A DNA stretch of 11,771 nt from the NCBI GenBank assembly GCA_002284615.2, contig MU069461.1, positions 522,316 through 534,086 of the forward strand. Reading direction: 5' to 3'. Origin of the DNA: Dunaliella salina. Lineage: Eukaryota > Chlorophyta > Chlorophyceae > Chlamydomonadales > Dunaliellaceae. The notes below the pieces were generated by a model. The model saw only the letters and a list, made by a program, of their open reading frames with translations, made no database searches and was not told the origin of the DNA. Shown here in pieces: positions 1 to 6,775 of the stretch (its first letter is position 1; each line of letters starts with the position of its first letter). The position numbers were made by a program, and so were the translations under genes.

Positions 1-30
1 GCGCGCGCACACGCGCACATGCACAAGCGC
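1..30. repeat. Alternating purine-pyrimidine GC/AC simple sequence
   Basis: The first 30 bases are almost entirely alternating GC, AC and TG steps. It is a low-complexity tract that may continue past the window edge. No gene is associated with it. Confidence 0.6.
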
Positions 31-184
31 AGACGTGGTATTTGTGGGTGTGCATTTTGTGCACACTGGAAGAGAATTGACAGGGCGCATGCTCTACACC
101 AGCAGTCAAACAGCCTGCCCTCGCTTACTGCACACTCCAACAGGTTTGGAGCAGTTTTGCAAAAGCACACACCAATGCCAGCAC

Positions 185-480
185 ACATCTACAGCAGCTC
201 ACACCCGCAGCTTGAGTTGAGCAGTCTCACGGCCTTGCCCAAAGCGCTCTCTGGTGCCCGTACCTTGCTGTACGCAGCTTGCAACTTTAAAGCAGCTTTG
301 AGCAGCTTCCAACCTTAAAGCAGCACATGCTGGTGCCCGTAGCTTGCTGTATGCAGCTTGCAACTTTTGAGCAGCTTTGAGCAGCTTCCAACTTAAAGCA
401 GCACATGCTGGTGCCCATACCTTGCGGTACAGGTTGTAACTTTTGAGCAGGTTTGAACAGCTTATGTAGCTCACTTAAAG
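185..480 (-). repeat. Minisatellite, 78-79 bp units; second copy of the exon-edge family at 2480-2829
   Basis: Three units are anchored by the string ctggtgcccgta or a variant, at 251, 330 and 408 (spacing 79 and 78). The same string recurs in the larger units at 2480-2829, so the two arrays are one family 2 kb apart. Read on the minus strand, units contain the end of the exon at 2802-3206 (codons for QAAYSK) followed by a donor-like AAG|GTACGG. The junction is intact in the first and third units and changed to AAG|CT in the second. The left part (185-250) is a diverged copy of the gcagctcac...ttgagcagtctca segment that precedes each unit in the other array. No intact exon body is visible here, so it is probably a transposed or segmentally duplicated piece of intron array. 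Confidence 0.75.
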
Positions 481-686
481 TCAGGTCAGGCATCTAGGTT
501 TGGGTCCTTGCCCCAGTGGAACCAGCCAAATCTGAGAATGCAGGACCTTTGATTTGACCTTTGTGAGCAACTCTATATACTCAGTTTGTGCTGTGGGAAG
601 GTCCAGGGCGGGGAGCCAGAAATCAGGCAAATCCCTGCCAGAATGGGGTCCTTAGGAACCACCCCTTTGGCTTACCTAACCCACAG

Positions 687-945
687 CGGCGGTCAAGCAT
701 TTCATCAGGTGCATTTTCTGGGGTGTCCGGGAAGCTGGGGCGGGGGTCCAGCCAATCGCCCAATTTTGGCTTGGAAATGGCGAACGGATATTTCAAACCA
801 AGCACTGCACCATTCGATGCGGAACTTTTGCTGGGATAAATGAAGTGTTTAAAGAAAACTTGAGAACTCAGTCTGTGTTCCCTCCCTCAAAATTTGAAGA
901 TCCAGCCAGCCGTCACCCTCGATTGAGCCCTGCAGGCCCACACAG
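687..945 (+). CDS. Candidate internal exon on the plus strand, unknown protein
   Basis: One frame is open from a TAA near 677 to 945 with a balanced, protein-like composition (for example GINEVFKENLRTQ and FPPSKFEDPASRHPR) and no in-frame ATG, as expected of an internal exon. It is bounded on the left by a good acceptor (ctttggcttacctaacccacag, with a CTAAC that could be a branch point but lies close) and on the right by CAG|GTAAGT at 941-951, a perfect donor. It would start with two bases of a split codon and end after two bases of another, so its phases differ from the phase-0 minus-strand exons. I recognise no family. The other two plus-strand frames are also open over part of this stretch, so the frame choice rests on the splice sites and composition. 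No convincing partner exon is seen; the frame at 1027-1242 does not join cleanly. Confidence 0.3.
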
Positions 946-1502
946 GTAAGTCCGAATTCTCAAGTTTCACTCTGGTAGGTCAGGTTTGACACAAAAAAAC
1001 TGCCTGGGAGTCAGCCGCCACAACCTATGCCAAATTTGGTTGATATACTGCCAGACACTTTCAAACCCACTTCTGAGTGGGGGAAGTTGCTTCTTTGGAT
1101 CAGAGGACTTGTCTGGCTTGTTGGTGGTATCTGGATGTGGCTCAGGTTGAGCTCTGTGCATCAGGAACCAGCATCTCTTCCATCTGGGCCCACCATGCAG
1201 CGTTTTGAGTTGGCCGATGGTTTTCCATTAATATTGACATAATTAAGGAGCATCAGTTGTGCCCCATACTTGCACTTCTTGGTCAACCCTGGGAATGGCT
1301 ATTTTTTGAGGGACGCTGCTCAGGCCCAAACTGCAGCGTCGAGTGTTTGGACAGCCTGCTGGTAATATTGCAAGTGATTTTGGGTTGCCGGGAGCACCCC
1401 TGATGCTCGTCGGATTTTCATTGCACGGACAAGCACGCATAACCTGGGAGGCCTGGCCAGGCCCCGATAGGCCACCTCCGCACCCGCTGTTTGGCCTGGC
1501 CG
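946..1502. other. Stretch without a supportable gene
   Basis: If 687-945 is an exon, this begins its intron. A plus-strand frame at 1027-1242 encodes a hydrophobic stretch (LLLWIRGLVWLVGGIWMW) but has no family resemblance or clear splice context. The minus strand is equally open there. I see no repeat array, RNA gene or terminator. Confidence 0.4.
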
Positions 1503-1664
1503 ATGCCTGGGATTGTCATCATCAACACTAACGCCGCCGGCTGTGAAGATGGGTGCTTGGGAGGAGCTGCCGGGCTCCGCAAAGTTGCTGGAGCTAAAAA
1601 CTGCCAAAGTTTTGCTTGTGGGCACACATGCGAGGGAGGCAACGTACTTTTGGTGTTATTTTAA
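1503..1664 (+). CDS. Short Cys-rich open frame, doubtful gene
   Basis: A 53-codon frame runs from an ATG at 1503 to a TAA at 1662. The middle is rich in Cys and Gly, with cysteines at residues 14, 18, 34, 39 and 43 (GCEDGC, NCQSFACGHTC). The N-terminus is a short hydrophobic piece (MPGIVIIN) too short for a clear signal peptide. The surrounding sequence is more GC-rich than its flanks, and the opposite strand is also open, so this may be chance. It resembles no family I can name. It could be an exon fragment, because its last residues (VLLVLF) read like intron. Confidence 0.15.
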   Translation: MPGIVIINTNAAGCEDGCLGGAAGLRKVAGAKNCQSFACGHTCEGGNVLLVLF

Positions 1665-1692
1665 TCAAACCAGAATCTTGAGTTTGCTTCTA

Positions 1693-1722
1693 TTGGACTT
1701 ATTTGGACTTATTTGGACTTAT
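1693..1722. repeat. Perfect 10-bp tandem repeat, three copies
   Basis: ttggacttat is repeated exactly three times without interruption. It lies between the Cys-rich frame and the terminal-exon candidate at 1872-1973. No function is evident. Confidence 0.9.
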
Positions 1723-1871
1723 CCGCAGATTCTGGTTAGATAATCTTATTTTGATTAATCCAAGGAAAAGATTGCAGCCTCGCATCTGTTGCTGTCAGCG
1801 GAGATTTGAAAGGTGTAAGCATTTGAAATCCAGGACCCGTCCCAACACTCCGCTGAAGCACCATAATTTCA

Positions 1872-1973
1872 TTAAGTATTATTAGAAAGCCGTTCCCTAT
1901 CGTCATCACTCCTCTTGACTGGCTTTGGAGCACCCTCAGGACAGCCCTCCGCCAGCTCGCAGCAGGTGGCCAC
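1872..1973 (-). CDS. Candidate terminal exon, acidic/basic tail, unknown protein
   Basis: On the minus strand an acceptor (ctgagagcacag) is followed directly by GTG and an open phase-0 frame of 33 codons ending in TAA at 1872-1874. The protein starts VATCCELAEGCPEGAPK and ends in a charged tail (VKRSDDDRERLSNNT), a plausible hydrophilic C-terminus. The start at 1973 was chosen because CAG|GTG in phase 0 is the same junction as at 4407 and 8920. The frame is open further upstream, so an exon beginning before 1973 is possible. It may be the last exon of the large minus-strand gene, or of a separate gene if that one stops at 2401. No clear polyadenylation signal follows. Confidence 0.4.
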   Translation of the reverse strand: MATCCELAEGCPEGAPKPVKRSDDDRERLSNNT

Positions 1974-2156
1974 CTGTGCTCTCAGGGCACATCCCAGGGT
2001 CCACCTGCAGGCTTGGGGGTGCAGCTGGAGGGTTTGGGCACACAGCGGGTGAGTTTTGCTGGCTGAGCGCGCAAACATGCAGATCTAGCGCGCAGCAGGG
2101 TTCACCAAATGGGACCAGCTCAGCGCTGAAAAAATGCTTTTTTTACTAGCTTTCAG

Positions 2157-2303
2157 GTGATGTGCTCAGAATGGGCAGAGGTGGCCTGGCTGGCAAAAGG
2201 CAGGATATCACACAGGGTTGTGGTGCCTGACTGGGAGCCCAAAAATGGGGCAAATTCGGGTCAGAGCATGCATCATGGTACCCATTTTGCAGGGAATGGC
2301 TAA
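2157..2303 (+). CDS. Candidate terminal exon on the plus strand, unknown protein
   Basis: A strong acceptor (gctttttttactagctttcag, ending at 2156) precedes a phase-0 frame of 48 codons beginning GTG ATG and ending TAA at 2301-2303. The composition is protein-like (CSEWAEVAWLAKGRISHRVV, then VPDWEPKNG). I recognise no domain. The upstream partner exon is unclear: 687-945 ends in a different phase, so another exon would have to lie between. A chance open frame behind a T-run is the alternative. Confidence 0.25.
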   Translation: MMCSEWAEVAWLAKGRISHRVVVPDWEPKNGANSGQSMHHGTHFAGNG

Positions 2304-2400
2304 TTTTGGCCTAAAATGCCCCAAAAGAGGCCCCTGGCTCACCTGCAACACCTCATCCTCACTTTTTTTGATGCAGTAGTGTTCAACGCATCAATATTAA

Positions 2401-2430
2401 CTACTCTGAATACTCAGTTTGCTTGGAATC
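2401..2430 (-). CDS. Very short candidate terminal exon (9 codons)
   Basis: On the minus strand a pyrimidine-rich acceptor (ggagtccttgccccgcag) is followed by ten codons, DSKQTEYSE and TAG, in phase 0. That phase matches the donor at 2802, so the 2802-3206 exon could end the protein here after the array. It is very short and may be chance. The competing terminal exon is 1872-1973. Confidence 0.25.
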   Translation of the reverse strand, partial: DSKQTEYSE

Positions 2431-2479
2431 CTGCGGGGCAAGGACTCCGCACTTTTTGGCATAGCATGCCTGGGCTGAC

Positions 2480-2829
2480 TTAGAGCAGCTCACATTGAGC
2501 AGTCTCAACAGCCACACCACAAGCACACGCTGGTGCCCGTACCTTGCTGAATGCAGGCTGCCAATTTGGGCAGGGTTTGAACAGCTTACAAAGCTCACTT
2601 AGAGTAGCTCACGTTGAGCAGCCTCAACAGCCACGCCCCAAGCACAGGCTGGTGCCCTTACCTTGCTGTGCGCAGGCTGCAACTTTTCAAGCAGGTTTGA
2701 ACAGCTTTGTAAGCTGTTTATAAGCTTTATAAGGTTACTAAGAGCAGCTCACATTGAGCAGTCTCAACAGCCATGCCACAAGCACATGCCAGTGCCCATA
2801 CCTTGCTGTACGCAGCTTGCAACTCCTCC
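2480..2829 (-). repeat. Minisatellite of about 119-140 bp units copying an exon end and donor site
   Basis: Three units begin at 2480, 2599 and 2739 with (t)tagagcagctcacattgagc or a variant (spacing 119 and 140). Each carries, on the minus strand, the end of the 2802-3206 exon and its donor. The junctions read AAG|GTATGG at 2800, AAG|GTAAGG at 2660 and AAG|GTACGG at 2541. The right-most copy is the true exon edge and the others lie inside the following intron. The 20 extra bases of the middle unit are a local expansion (agctttgtaagctgtttataagcttt region). The same family recurs at 185-480. Confidence 0.85.
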
Positions 2830-3206
2830 TGGTCCAAAGCACCAGGCAAAGGGACCTCATCCCCAACATCGATGACCCCCTCCTCATGCCCTTGTGCTGC
2901 GTGCAATCCCTGGTCTGCTGTTGAGTTTGCACCAGCAAGGTTTGTGCTGCCATTACTGTAAGCATGGCCGCCAGCTGCCTTTCTGTTGGTGGAAACAACC
3001 AAGTGAGCGTGGCTGCCAGCTGCGCCTCTGTTGGCTGAAAGGTCATTGTTAGCGCAGCTGCTGCCTGCGCCTGTACTGGTTGAAACTGGAGCAAGAGGCT
3101 GCAAGGTTTGCGGCACCGGCTGCAGCTGGTGCTGCTCATGGGCTGCCAATTGGCGCCGGAGCGATGTTAGCTCGTTGAGCAGGGCCTGACGCTCCTCCAA
3201 CCAGCC
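2802..3206 (-). CDS. Candidate internal exon, coiled-coil start then low-complexity linker
   Basis: This minus-strand exon has 135 codons exactly, phase 0 at both ends, between an AG acceptor (acgtaaatgtag, weak pyrimidine tract) and a good donor AAG|GTATGG. The first 25 residues form an amphipathic helix (EERQALLNELTSLRRQLAAH) suited to a coiled coil, followed by a Q-rich link. Then come three 15-residue repeats encoded by 45-bp units (2956-3090), and an acidic end (GHEEGVIDVGDEVPLPG, DQEELQAAYSK). A second frame is open across the repeats and gives a more helical product (TEAQLAATL, TERQLAAML), so a pair of compensating frameshifts, or that frame being the real one, cannot be excluded. Its 3' edge is copied into the array at 2480-2829, and a 76-bp array lies directly upstream. 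No named family is recognised. Confidence 0.5.
2956..3090 (-). repeat. 45-bp coding repeat, three copies
   Basis: Three 45-bp units are anchored by ccagctgc or a variant at 2971, 3016 and 3061, exactly 45 bp apart. They lie inside the 2802-3206 exon and keep the frame, giving 15-residue repeats. The exact multiple of three suggests expansion under coding constraint. Two frames stay open throughout. Confidence 0.75.
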
Positions 3207-3216
3207 CTACATTTAC

Positions 3217-3960
3217 GTCGAGTATGCGGCCAAACCAACAGAGTGCCAGTATTGAGTGCATGGTCCAACCATCAAAGGAAAAGGTGTGTGAGTGAGGCAT
3301 GCCCTCCTTCCATCAATGATGCACTTTTGACCGTGAGTGCATGGTCCAATCAGCAAAGGCAAAAGCGCAAGAATGAGGCATGCCCTCCTACCATCAAATG
3401 ATGCACTGGCGAGTGTGCGGCCCAACCAACAAAGGAGGAGCCGTGTGAATGAGACATGCCCCCTTTCCATTACATGATGCACTCTTGAGTGCGCGGCCCA
3501 GTCACCAAAGGAAGAGGCGTGTGAATGAGACTTGCTCTCCTTCCAACAAATGATGCACTGTTGCGTGCGCGGCCGAGTCAGCAAAGGGAAAGACGCGTGA
3601 ATGAGGCATGTCCTCCTTTCATATAATGATGCATTGTTGCTGCATGCACGGTCCAAGCAGCAAAGGGAATGGCGCATGAATGGGGCATGCCGTTCTTCCA
3701 ACAAATGATGCACTGTGGAGTGTGTGGCCCAACCAATCAGCAAAGGAAAGACATATGAAAGAGGCATGCTCTCCCGCCAACAAATGATGCACTGTCGAGT
3801 GCGCGGCCTAATCAGCAAAGGGAAAGGCGTGTGAAGGAGATGTGCTCTCCTCCTATCACATGATGCACTGCCAAGTGCACGGCCCAACCAGCAAAGGGAC
3901 AGACGGGTGAATGAAGCACGCCCTCCTTCCATCAAATGATGCACCGTCGGAAGTCCAATA
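3217..3960. repeat. Minisatellite, about ten units of 76-82 bp
   Basis: The anchor atgatgca occurs at 3316, 3398, 3474, 3550, 3626, 3705, 3784, 3860 and 3936 (spacings 82, 76, 76, 76, 79, 79, 76, 76), with one further unit towards 3217. Units share tcgagtgcgcggcccaat, cagcaaaggg and aggcatgccctcctt. The open frame of about 254 codons across it on the minus strand follows from the repeat and is not a gene. On that strand each unit has a pyrimidine-rich stretch (cctttccctttgctg), suiting intron sequence. The array ends about ten bases upstream of the acceptor of the 2802-3206 exon, so it fills most of the intron between that exon and 4159-4407. Confidence 0.9.
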
Positions 3961-4158
3961 AATGCACGCGCCAACAAGACAAGCTCACAATTGCGTTTTT
4001 GTGAAATCTACATTCGGAAGGATAGAGCCTCCAATTCCCTGTTGAAACAGCTCAGGCAAGGATCTTCATCAGCTTCACACATCGACACTCACGAACGGCT
4101 TCACACATAGTCCTATGCATTGCATAATAACAAAATGGGAGATGAACAACTGGTTCAC

Positions 4159-4407
4159 CTGGTCAGATGGATACTGGAGGTCTCTCTGTGGTTGCTGCTG
4201 CTGCTGCTGCTTCCTAGGGGACTGCCTGGCAGCAGTATCCTCCTCCGCTTCCTGCAGCTGTTGCATCAGAGGCACCGAGCCCAGCACGCCGTCCTTGCTG
4301 CCCATCAGCTCCAGCCATGCCTCTGTGCTGGGAGGGCCCTGGCTTAGGCTGATACTTTTGGCCATGAGCTGCGTGCGCATTGCTTCAACGCGCGGTGCTT
4401 GCGTCAC
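4159..4407 (-). CDS. Candidate internal exon, hydrophilic Q-rich protein segment
   Basis: This minus-strand exon has 83 codons exactly, phase 0 at both ends. The acceptor is cacacag|GTG and the donor CAG|GTGAAC. The protein starts VTQAPRVEAMRTQLMAKS, continues through STEAWLELMGSKDGVLGSVP and a helical acidic part (LMQQLQEAEEDTAARQ), then a run of six Gln coded by (CAG)5 CAA, and ends DLQYPSDQ. The composition is convincing and the opposite strand gives only a Cys/Leu-rich shadow. No domain is recognised; disordered linker with short helices is likely. Its 5' edge (acceptor plus VxQAP codons) is the part copied through the array at 4391-5310. In phase it can join directly to 2802-3206. Confidence 0.55.
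4195..4209 (-). repeat. (CTG)5 / (CAG)5 coding microsatellite
   Basis: Five perfect CTG triplets on the plus strand encode Gln on the minus strand inside the 4159-4407 exon. With the adjoining CAA they give a six-Gln run. A length-variable site is expected. Confidence 0.85.
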
Positions 4408-5310
4408 CTGTGTGTGCAGGTGGCAATGTCCTGATAGTCCATGGAGCCTGTGGAGCTTGTTTCACCTGTGTAAATGCACACCAATCCATGGTGCTTGCGT
4501 CACCTGTGTGTGTGCAGGTGGCAATGTCCTGATAGTCCATGGAGCCTGTGGAGCTTGTTTCACCTGTGTAAATGCACACCAATCCATGGTGCATGCAAGA
4601 GCCATCTGTTTGTGCAGAATGCTCTGACAGTTCATGGAGCCTGTGGTGCTTGTTGCACCTGCAAATGCTCACCAACCCATGAGTTGGTCAAGGCCATGGT
4701 GCGTGAGTCACCTGTGTGTGCAGGCGGCAATGTTCTAATAATCCATGGAGCCTGTGGTGCTTGTTGCACCTGAAAATGCAAGCACACCAATCCGAGTGTT
4801 GGTCATGGCCATAATTCTTGCGTCACCTATGTGTATTGTATGATCCGATAGTTCATGGAGCCTGTGGTGCTTGTTTCACCTGTCCATGCAAATCAATCCA
4901 TGAGCTGGTCAATGCCATGGTGTGTGCATCACCTGTGCAGGTAAGTCAAACCGTGAGAAGTGGATTGTGTGGAGCTCACGGAACTTGTGCTTTATGCAGA
5001 GGGACAATGCTCCAACAAGTGTAAGGGTTCTCTAAAAATTATCACACCCTGCGAGGCGAACCATAACAAGAAGCGGATCCTGTGGAGCTCGTGGAGCTTG
5101 TGCCAACCGCCGAGGGACAACGCCCCAGTAACTCTATGAGTTCTTTAAAAAATCCTCACACCCTGCAGGCTAATCCACAACAAGAAGTGGATTTTGTGGA
5201 GCTTGTGGAGCGTGTGCCACCTGCAGAGGGACAACAAGCCTCCAAAAACTCTAAAACATTCTCGAAAAAGATCCTAACACCCTTGCTTGCATCACCTGCA
5301 CGTGTGTTGG
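4391..5310 (-). repeat. Complex minisatellite copying an acceptor site and exon start
   Basis: The left part has units anchored by catggagcctgtgg or a variant at 4440, 4538, 4633, 4743 and 4853 (spacings 98, 95, 110, 110). The right part has agaagtggat or a variant at 4956, 5069 and 5183 (113 and 114 bp). Both parts share gtggagcttgtg(c)cacctg and so derive from one unit. On the minus strand, copies carry CAG|GTG followed by codons like those at the start of the 4159-4407 exon: VTQAP in the exon, VKQAPQAP, VQQAPQAP and VAHAPQAP in the array. In the first units the motif occurs twice per unit, a higher-order repeat. The last recognisable copy is near 5290 (CAG|GTGATGCAAGC). Many usable acceptors are therefore lined up before one exon. 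Confidence 0.85.
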
Positions 5311-5515
5311 TCCATCGCTGCATGATTCCTATGACGCTTGCATGTGCAGCGGCCTCACCTAGGACCTCCATCAATGGTGGTGGCCAAGTATTTGCATGCA
5401 TGCCACACCTTGCCTCGTGCAGGAAACGCACAGCTTCATAGCTGTTCAGGCCACTCTCAGGAGATGTGAGGGCAACAGACCTGTTCAGGTCATTCTCAGA
5501 AGATTTGAGGGCAAC
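5296..5515 (-). CDS. Candidate exon, unknown protein with 13-residue repeats at its start
   Basis: On the minus strand CAG|GTT at 5515 opens a phase-0 frame that stays open to about 5156. It begins with 13-residue repeats (VALKSSENDLNRS, VALTSPESGLNS) and continues into a good-quality segment (YEAVRFLHEARCGMHANTW, PPPLMEVLGEAAAHASVIGI, MQRWTNTRA). The exon end is uncertain: CAG|GTGATG at 5296 or TAG|GTGAGG at 5359 (the stronger donor by consensus), and both leave one base of a split codon. That does not fit the phase-0 start at 4407, so an unseen exon or another end must exist if both belong to one gene. A plus-strand frame over 5082-5441 (with VELVELVP and VELVERVPPAEGQQ repeats) competes. 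Confidence 0.35.
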
Positions 5516-5553
5516 CTGTTCAGGTTATTCTCAGAAGATCTTGAAGTAAAAGA
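5442..5553 (-). repeat. 39/34-bp tandem repeat with AG|GT in each copy
   Basis: ctgttcagg recurs at 5442, 5481 and 5515. On the minus strand the copies read AACAGCTATG, AACAGGTCTG and AACAGGTTG. The 39-bp step keeps the reading frame of the 5296-5515 exon, while the 34-bp step at its upstream edge breaks it. That edge is where the exon appears to begin with CAG|GTT. Just beyond it, cttgcaaccag is duplicated at 5576 and 5605, giving another AAG|GTCTGG on the minus strand. Confidence 0.75.
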
Positions 5554-5621
5554 TCTGCTCAAGTCCCTCCCAGACCTTGCAACCAGTCTGTGATGGTCAC
5601 GGATCTTGCAACCAGACTGTT

Positions 5622-5950
5622 CCAGCAACAAACCTGCAACGAGTTGTGGCAGTAAGAGTGGGGACGACAAGCTTGAGACCACAAGAAAGGAGTACACCTC
5701 AGGGAAGCACATTCTTTTGCACCACACACATGGTTGAGGCGTGCTCTTTGAGAACAGGCTCTAATGAGAATAGCAAAGTCTGCGCTGGCCATAATTGCGT
5801 GCATTAAGAGACGAGTGCTCCATTACACGGCGATGGCCAGCCTGCATCTTGCCATCTTGCATGCAAACACGCATCTGTCTGGAGGCGAGATGGCAGAGGT
5901 GGGCAACGAAGGCCTCAAAAAGGGGCAATTTTGAAATGTTCACCGAGCAA
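5622..5950. other. Stretch without a supportable gene
   Basis: A good minus-strand acceptor occurs near 5640 (cttactgccacaactcgttgcag|GT), followed by a frame reading LLLEQSGCKIRDHHRLVARS, but its phase and end are unclear and I do not call an exon. The rest shows no repeat array and no family resemblance. Confidence 0.35.
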
Positions 5951-6041
5951 GTTGCCCCCAACTGGCAAGCTTCAAATTTAGGTACAAAATGTAGTGACCT
6001 GTTCACACACCTAAGCTTGAAACTTGCCAGTTGGGGGCAAC
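5951..6041. repeat. 33-bp inverted repeat with 25-base loop (hairpin, possible MITE remnant)
   Basis: The arm at 5951-5983 (gttgcccccaactggcaag at its outer end) is matched in reverse complement at 6009-6041 with three mismatches, all in the inner half. The 19 outer bases match perfectly. The spacer is 5984-6008. A further gttcac at 5939-5944 pairs with gtgaac at 6061-6066. Such a structure fits a folded MITE or solo inverted repeat. I see no flanking target-site duplication and no transposase. Confidence 0.85.
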
Positions 6042-6526
6042 CTGCCTGATTGGCCGCGGCGTGAACCTTACTTTTTGACACCCAACTGCTCACATCTGAC
6101 CAGCCACTGTACCAAATTGGGTGATTTTTAATGATTTGGTGTCCTTAAACCAAAAATATGTAATTGCAAAATAAATGGAGTGAAAAGACCCCGTGGTTGG
6201 TCAGGCACTGAATTTCAGCCATTTCCCTAAGAAACTCCAGCACTCGGGGTGCCAAAAAGGTCAATATTTGTTTTCCTTCATTACCACTTTTGAATATGCA
6301 GGATGTATTATACAAGAATTACTAACAAAATATTTTGGGGGTGAAAGATGGGTCCCAGGATTGAGCTGTGGGCCATTTTAGGGTGATCTGAGGCCAGGAG
6401 AGTGATCTGTGGTCAATAAATTTTCATCACATTTTGGTGTGTTTTTTATTTATGTTACAATGGATGGCCTGGTCAGATTTGGAAAATATAGGTGGGAAAG
6501 AACATTTTCAGAAATTTGTCGCCCAC
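6042..6526. other. AT-richer stretch without a gene
   Basis: No array, long frame or convincing exon is visible. The base composition is more AT-rich than the flanks, and AATAAA occurs twice on the plus strand (near 6172 and 6414), but no gene ends here to use it. A small hairpin (accaaat at 6111, atttggt at 6134) is probably chance. Confidence 0.5.
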
Positions 6527-6599
6527 CTCTGGCGAGATGGTGACATCTTTGACCAGATCTGATGGATGGAGTGCATCCATGCACACATCTGGCTCTGAC
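6527..6599 (-). CDS. Weak candidate exon at the end of an 85-bp array
   Basis: On the minus strand CAG|G precedes a frame reading SEPDVCMDALHPSDLV then KDVTISPE, ending at GAG|GTGGGC in phase 0. It is acidic and protein-like, but the left end would be a split codon and the whole is only 24 codons. Its first two-thirds belong to the 85-bp repeat, so it may be only the least degenerate unit. No function can be proposed. Confidence 0.2.
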
Positions 6600-6772
6600 C
6601 TGATGTAGGGCACATGGCAAAGCAGAGCACCTTTGACGAGGTCAGGTGGATGGAGTGCGCCCCATGCACACATCTGGTTCTGACCTGATGTAGAGCACAT
6701 GGCAAAGCATAGCACTTTTGACAAGGACAGGTGGGTGGAGTGCGTCCCACGCTCATCTAGTACTGACCTGGC
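6548..6772. repeat. Minisatellite, three units of 83-85 bp
   Basis: tgacctg recurs at 6596, 6681 and 6764, and tttgac at 6548, 6632 and 6717. Units share gatggatggagtgc, catgcacacatctgg and cacatggcaaagca. On the minus strand each unit carries CAG|GTCAG. Similarity among units is high, so this is a recent array. Confidence 0.9.
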
Positions 6773-6775
6773 ATC

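Noticed and set aside
185..480. CRISPR-like spacing of the repeats in this and other arrays
   Set aside because: The whole unit is repeated, with no unique spacers and no cas genes, and the context is eukaryotic.
1027..1242. Plus-strand frame of 71 codons with a Trp-rich hydrophobic stretch
   Set aside because: No splice context or family resemblance. The minus strand is equally open, and the hydrophobic run could be chance.
3213..3977. Longest minus-strand open frame, about 254 codons, with repeated FPLL, CWLG and HH motifs
   Set aside because: It coincides exactly with the 76-bp array, its residues only mirror the repeat, and the frame survives because the units lack stops. It is not a protein gene.
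4115..4773. Plus-strand Cys-rich frames (repeated CVCAGGN, SLWSLFHLCK)
   Set aside because: They are the complement of the minus-strand exon at 4159-4407 and of its tandem array. The CTG run gives the Leu/Cys runs.
4931..4946. CAG|GTAAGT, a perfect plus-strand donor inside the acceptor-type array
   Set aside because: It arises from point changes in a repeat unit whose sister copies read GTGGCA, and no plus-strand exon precedes it.
5082..5441. Plus-strand frame of 119 codons with VELVELVP repeats
   Set aside because: It lies in the 113-114 bp array, has no ATG at its start, and competes with a longer-quality minus-strand frame. It is kept only as the alternative to 5296-5515.
6111..6140. accaaat...atttggt inverted repeat
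   Set aside because: Seven-base arms with a 16-base loop are expected by chance in AT-rich sequence, and there is no T-run or gene end beside it.
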